Shown: positions 4,300 through 5,932 of the stretch, in pieces | Layout of the letters: each line of letters begins with the position of its first letter | Position numbering within the stretch: position 1 is the first letter of the stretch | Assembly (NCBI GenBank): GCA_017430835.1 | Contig: JAFRMD010000018.1 | Span: 1 to 5,932, forward strand | From: Methanosphaera sp. | GTDB taxonomy: Archaea; Methanobacteriota; Methanobacteria; Methanobacteriales; Methanobacteriaceae | DNA length: 5,932 nucleotides | Reading direction: 5' to 3' | The notes under the pieces: model-generated | Told to the model about the DNA's origin: nothing | The model's input: only the letters and a program-made list of their open reading frames with translations | Database searches by the model: none | Position numbers and translations under genes: made by a program

Positions 4300-5700
4300 A
4301 TGAAATATAAAATTTTTGTTAGTAGTGTCAGAAGAGAATTTGAACAAGAGAGAAAATTCATAAAACAAGAGATTGAAAATGATTATATTTTAAATAGGTT
4401 TTTTGATGTTTTTTTATTTGAAGAATTGTCTGCATCAGGTTCATCCCCAATAACTTTATATTCTGAAGAAGTGATTAATTCGGATATATATATTGGATTA
4501 ATCGGATCTGATTATGGAAGTATTTTAGAATCAGGCATTTCTCCAACTGAATTGGAATATGATTTGTATAACAAAACACATAATGATGCCCTAATTTACA
4601 TCAAAGAAGTAGATTTTAGAGATGATAAAACCAAGGAATTCATAGAAAAAATAGGAACTCATAGTTATAAACGATTTAAAAATCGTTATGATTTAATTGA
4701 ACTAATTAAAAAAAGCTTAGCAGATTTCATTGATAAAAATCTAATAAACTATAGGGCTTTTGATTATGAAATACTGCCCGAATCATCTTGTGATGATGTG
4801 GATATGGATGCCCTGGATTTGTTTTTCAATGTTTTGGAATATGAACCAATTGAAAAAATAAGGGATGAAAAAGGATTGAAAAACGTATTGTCCACGATAC
4901 ATGCCGGTGAATATGAAAAAAGAGAATTTAGACTAAATACTGCTGGAGCATTATTTTTCGCAAAAGATATCTCGAAATTTAACATATCCCACCAAGTAAA
5001 AATGGTTAGATTCTTTGATGATGAAGGAATAAATACTTTCGAAAAGGCAGAATATAATTTATCTTTTTTAAAGCTCTTAAAAGAAGCAGAATTATTTTTC
5101 AATAAAACTTTAACCAATATTTCACAAATCAAAGGATTCGAACGAAAAACGATTCAAGATTATCCCTTTGAAGCAATACGTGAAGCACTTGTAAATGCTT
5201 TAGCTCATAGAGACTACACAATAACTTCTGCTCCAATAACATTTTATATTTATAACGACAGAATTGAAATAACAAGCCCTGGACGTTTAGTCTACCCATT
5301 AAAAATTTCGGATCTTGAAAAAAATGAACCAATTCACAGAAATGAAGCAATATGCAACATATTTTCAAAAACAAGATATATGGAACATGTAGGAACTGGA
5401 ATAAAACGTATGAAAGATGCTATGAGAGCACATGGTTTAGATGAACCAGAATTTGCTGAAATCGGAGAATTCTTTAAAGTAACATTTAGAGCAAATGATG
5501 AGCACAATGGATTAAATGATAGACAAAAAGAATTTTTAAGATTTAATGATAAGTCAGAGATCACAATAAAAGAATATATGGCAATATTTGATATTGTACG
5601 AAACACTGCTACAAAAGATTTGAATGAATTAGTAGATAAAAAAATGTTACAAAAAATAAAGAATGGAAAGCAGATTATTTATAAGAAAATTATTGATTAA
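4300..5700 (+). CDS. DUF4062 / GHKL ATPase (HATPase_c_4) / winged-helix regulator
   Basis: This 466-residue cytoplasmic protein has three parts. Residues 3-90 form a DUF4062 domain: the typical opening IFVSSVRREFEQER (5-18), then DIYIGLIGSDYG (62-73) and SPTELEYDLY (81-90). DUF4062 has a TIR-like or nucleoside-transferase-like fold and often heads signalling and conflict proteins. Residues about 160-400 match the part shared with AlbA_2/Schlafen-type 'RecG-like' ATP-binding regulators: LNTAGALFFAK (212-222), then a GHKL ATPase with N-box EALVNALAHRDY (Glu295, Asn299), DRIEITSPGRL (320-330) and glycine loop HVGTGIKRM (363-371). Residues 404-466 look like a winged helix (RQKEFLRF, then TATKDLNELVDKKMLQKI). 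The usual N-terminal AlbA_2 DNA-binding domain is absent and DUF4062 takes its place. It is probably a nucleotide-dependent sensor and transcription regulator, possibly defence-related. Ligand and targets are unknown. The gene appears intact and monocistronic. Confidence 0.85.
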   Translation: MKYKIFVSSVRREFEQERKFIKQEIENDYILNRFFDVFLFEELSASGSSPITLYSEEVINSDIYIGLIGSDYGSILESGISPTELEYDLYNKTHNDALIYIKEVDFRDDKTKEFIEKIGTHSYKRFKNRYDLIELIKKSLADFIDKNLINYRAFDYEILPESSCDDVDMDALDLFFNVLEYEPIEKIRDEKGLKNVLSTIHAGEYEKREFRLNTAGALFFAKDISKFNISHQVKMVRFFDDEGINTFEKAEYNLSFLKLLKEAELFFNKTLTNISQIKGFERKTIQDYPFEAIREALVNALAHRDYTITSAPITFYIYNDRIEITSPGRLVYPLKISDLEKNEPIHRNEAICNIFSKTRYMEHVGTGIKRMKDAMRAHGLDEPEFAEIGEFFKVTFRANDEHNGLNDRQKEFLRFNDKSEITIKEYMAIFDIVRNTATKDLNELVDKKMLQKIKNGKQIIYKKIID

Positions 5701-5828
5701 ACAATACTCCTTAATATATTCTGATAGAAAAAAAGCAAGAAAACATTGATGCGGTAATAATATTAGATAAACCCATTAGAAAATTAAAAGTTCAACTTGA
5801 ATTTAGATAAAGTCTTAATTATACTAGA

Positions 5829-5836
5829 TTTATATA
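5829..5836 (+). promoter_or_regulatory. TATA box near the right edge
   Basis: TTTATATA matches the other boxes exactly. It predicts a start of transcription near 5853-5860, at or just after the ATG at 5853. It may serve a leaderless short ORF (5853-5918), a leader RNA, or a gene beyond the window. Confidence 0.4.
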
Positions 5837-5852
5837 ATATTCATAAAATACT

Positions 5853-5918
5853 ATGCTAGAAAGTGGTGAACTTAGTTTAAGTTCCAAACATAAACTTTTT
5901 CTTTTTACTTCGTTATAG
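5853..5918 (+). CDS. Possible leaderless 21-aa ORF
   Basis: ATG at 5853 opens 21 codons (MLESGELSLSSKHKLFLFTSL) ending in TAG at 5916-5918. The TATA box at 5829-5836 would start transcription at about this ATG, which suits a leaderless mRNA. There is otherwise no ribosome site, the ORF contains the palindrome at 5868-5884, and it resembles nothing I recognise. It is listed with low confidence because of the promoter spacing only. Confidence 0.15.
   Translation: MLESGELSLSSKHKLFLFTSL
5868..5906 (+). terminator. Hairpin followed by T-rich tract, probable terminator of the DUF4062 gene
   Basis: GAACTTA (5868-5874) pairs with TAAGTTC (5878-5884) around a 3-base loop. An alternative stem is AGTTTA (5874-5879) with TAAACT (5891-5896). 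Runs of Ts interrupted by one C follow (5896-5906). It is about 170 bases past the gene stop. Because a TATA box lies at 5829, it could instead be an attenuator in the leader of a downstream gene. Confidence 0.4.
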
Positions 5919-5932
5919 CCATATATAACGAA
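5909..5932. repeat. 9-bp perfect inverted repeat at the window end
   Basis: TTCGTTATA (5909-5917) is the exact reverse complement of TATAACGAA (5924-5932) with the loop GCCATA. The window ends on the last paired base, so the stem may be longer. It follows a T-rich tract and may be part of a terminator or a leader structure of the next gene. Confidence 0.5.

Noticed and set aside
4764..5606. Three minus-strand ORFs (4764-5132, 5129-5374, 5334-5606) opposite the DUF4062 gene
   Set aside because: They are antisense shadows of a well-supported gene and match no recognisable domain.
5715..5810. Open frame reading IEKKQENIDAVIILDKPIRK after the DUF4062 gene
   Set aside because: It looks protein-like but has no start codon and is only about 30 codons long. 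It may be a relic, but nothing supports it as a gene.
1..5932. Similarity between the two window ends (hairpins with TTCG/CGAA at both edges)
   Set aside because: When aligned as inverted ends the match is short and gapped. It does not support terminal repeats of one mobile element, and the window edges are arbitrary.

Overview
The window is strongly AT-rich and looks archaeal, most likely from a gut or rumen methanogen of the Methanobacteriales (Methanobrevibacter or Methanosphaera). The evidence is a secreted adhesin-like protein with GGAI beta-helix coils and a C-terminal Ig-like domain, the repeated archaeal TATA box TTTATATA, Shine-Dalgarno sites that match the GGAGGTGATC complement of archaeal 16S rRNA, and long T/A-rich intergenic DNA. 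The genus assignment is inference.

Layout. Positions 1-984 hold no long gene. They contain a promoter with a GGGTAT-type inverted repeat and a 37-residue hydrophobic ORF (251-364), a second TATA box placed correctly for a compact self-complementary RNA (427-479), a possible minus-strand 29-residue ORF (493-582), and a 13-bp inverted repeat (693-749). Positions 985-2607 encode the adhesin-like protein, which has an unusual lysine-free, tyrosine/arginine-rich insertion between two coils. A membrane-anchored small protein follows at 2635-3206 and is split by a frameshift at a GGGG run. A convergent hairpin/T-tract follows.

On the minus strand, 3284 to about 3594 is a decayed tyrosine recombinase (integrase) that no ORF finder would report. 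Its C-terminal motifs are clear but spread over three frames. Next to it are a run of ten Gs and a tandemly duplicated 190-bp intergenic unit (3632-4011). The two copies keep two boxes at identical spacing (52 identical bases with an inverted repeat, and 26 identical bases with a TATA box) while the 62 bases between the boxes have diverged. This is the least explained structure in the window.

Positions 4300-5700 encode a 466-residue protein with an N-terminal DUF4062 domain, a GHKL-type ATPase module (HATPase_c_4, the 'RecG-like' C-terminal domain) and a C-terminal winged helix. It is probably an ATP-dependent sensor/regulator, with a 17-bp palindrome just upstream of its ribosome binding site. 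The last 230 bases hold a promoter-like site and two hairpins.

The window reads as an accessory island: a variable surface protein, a broken membrane-anchored partner, the remains of an integrase, repeated regulatory DNA and a possible defence- or stress-type regulator. I see no tRNA, rRNA, CRISPR array or complete insertion sequence.
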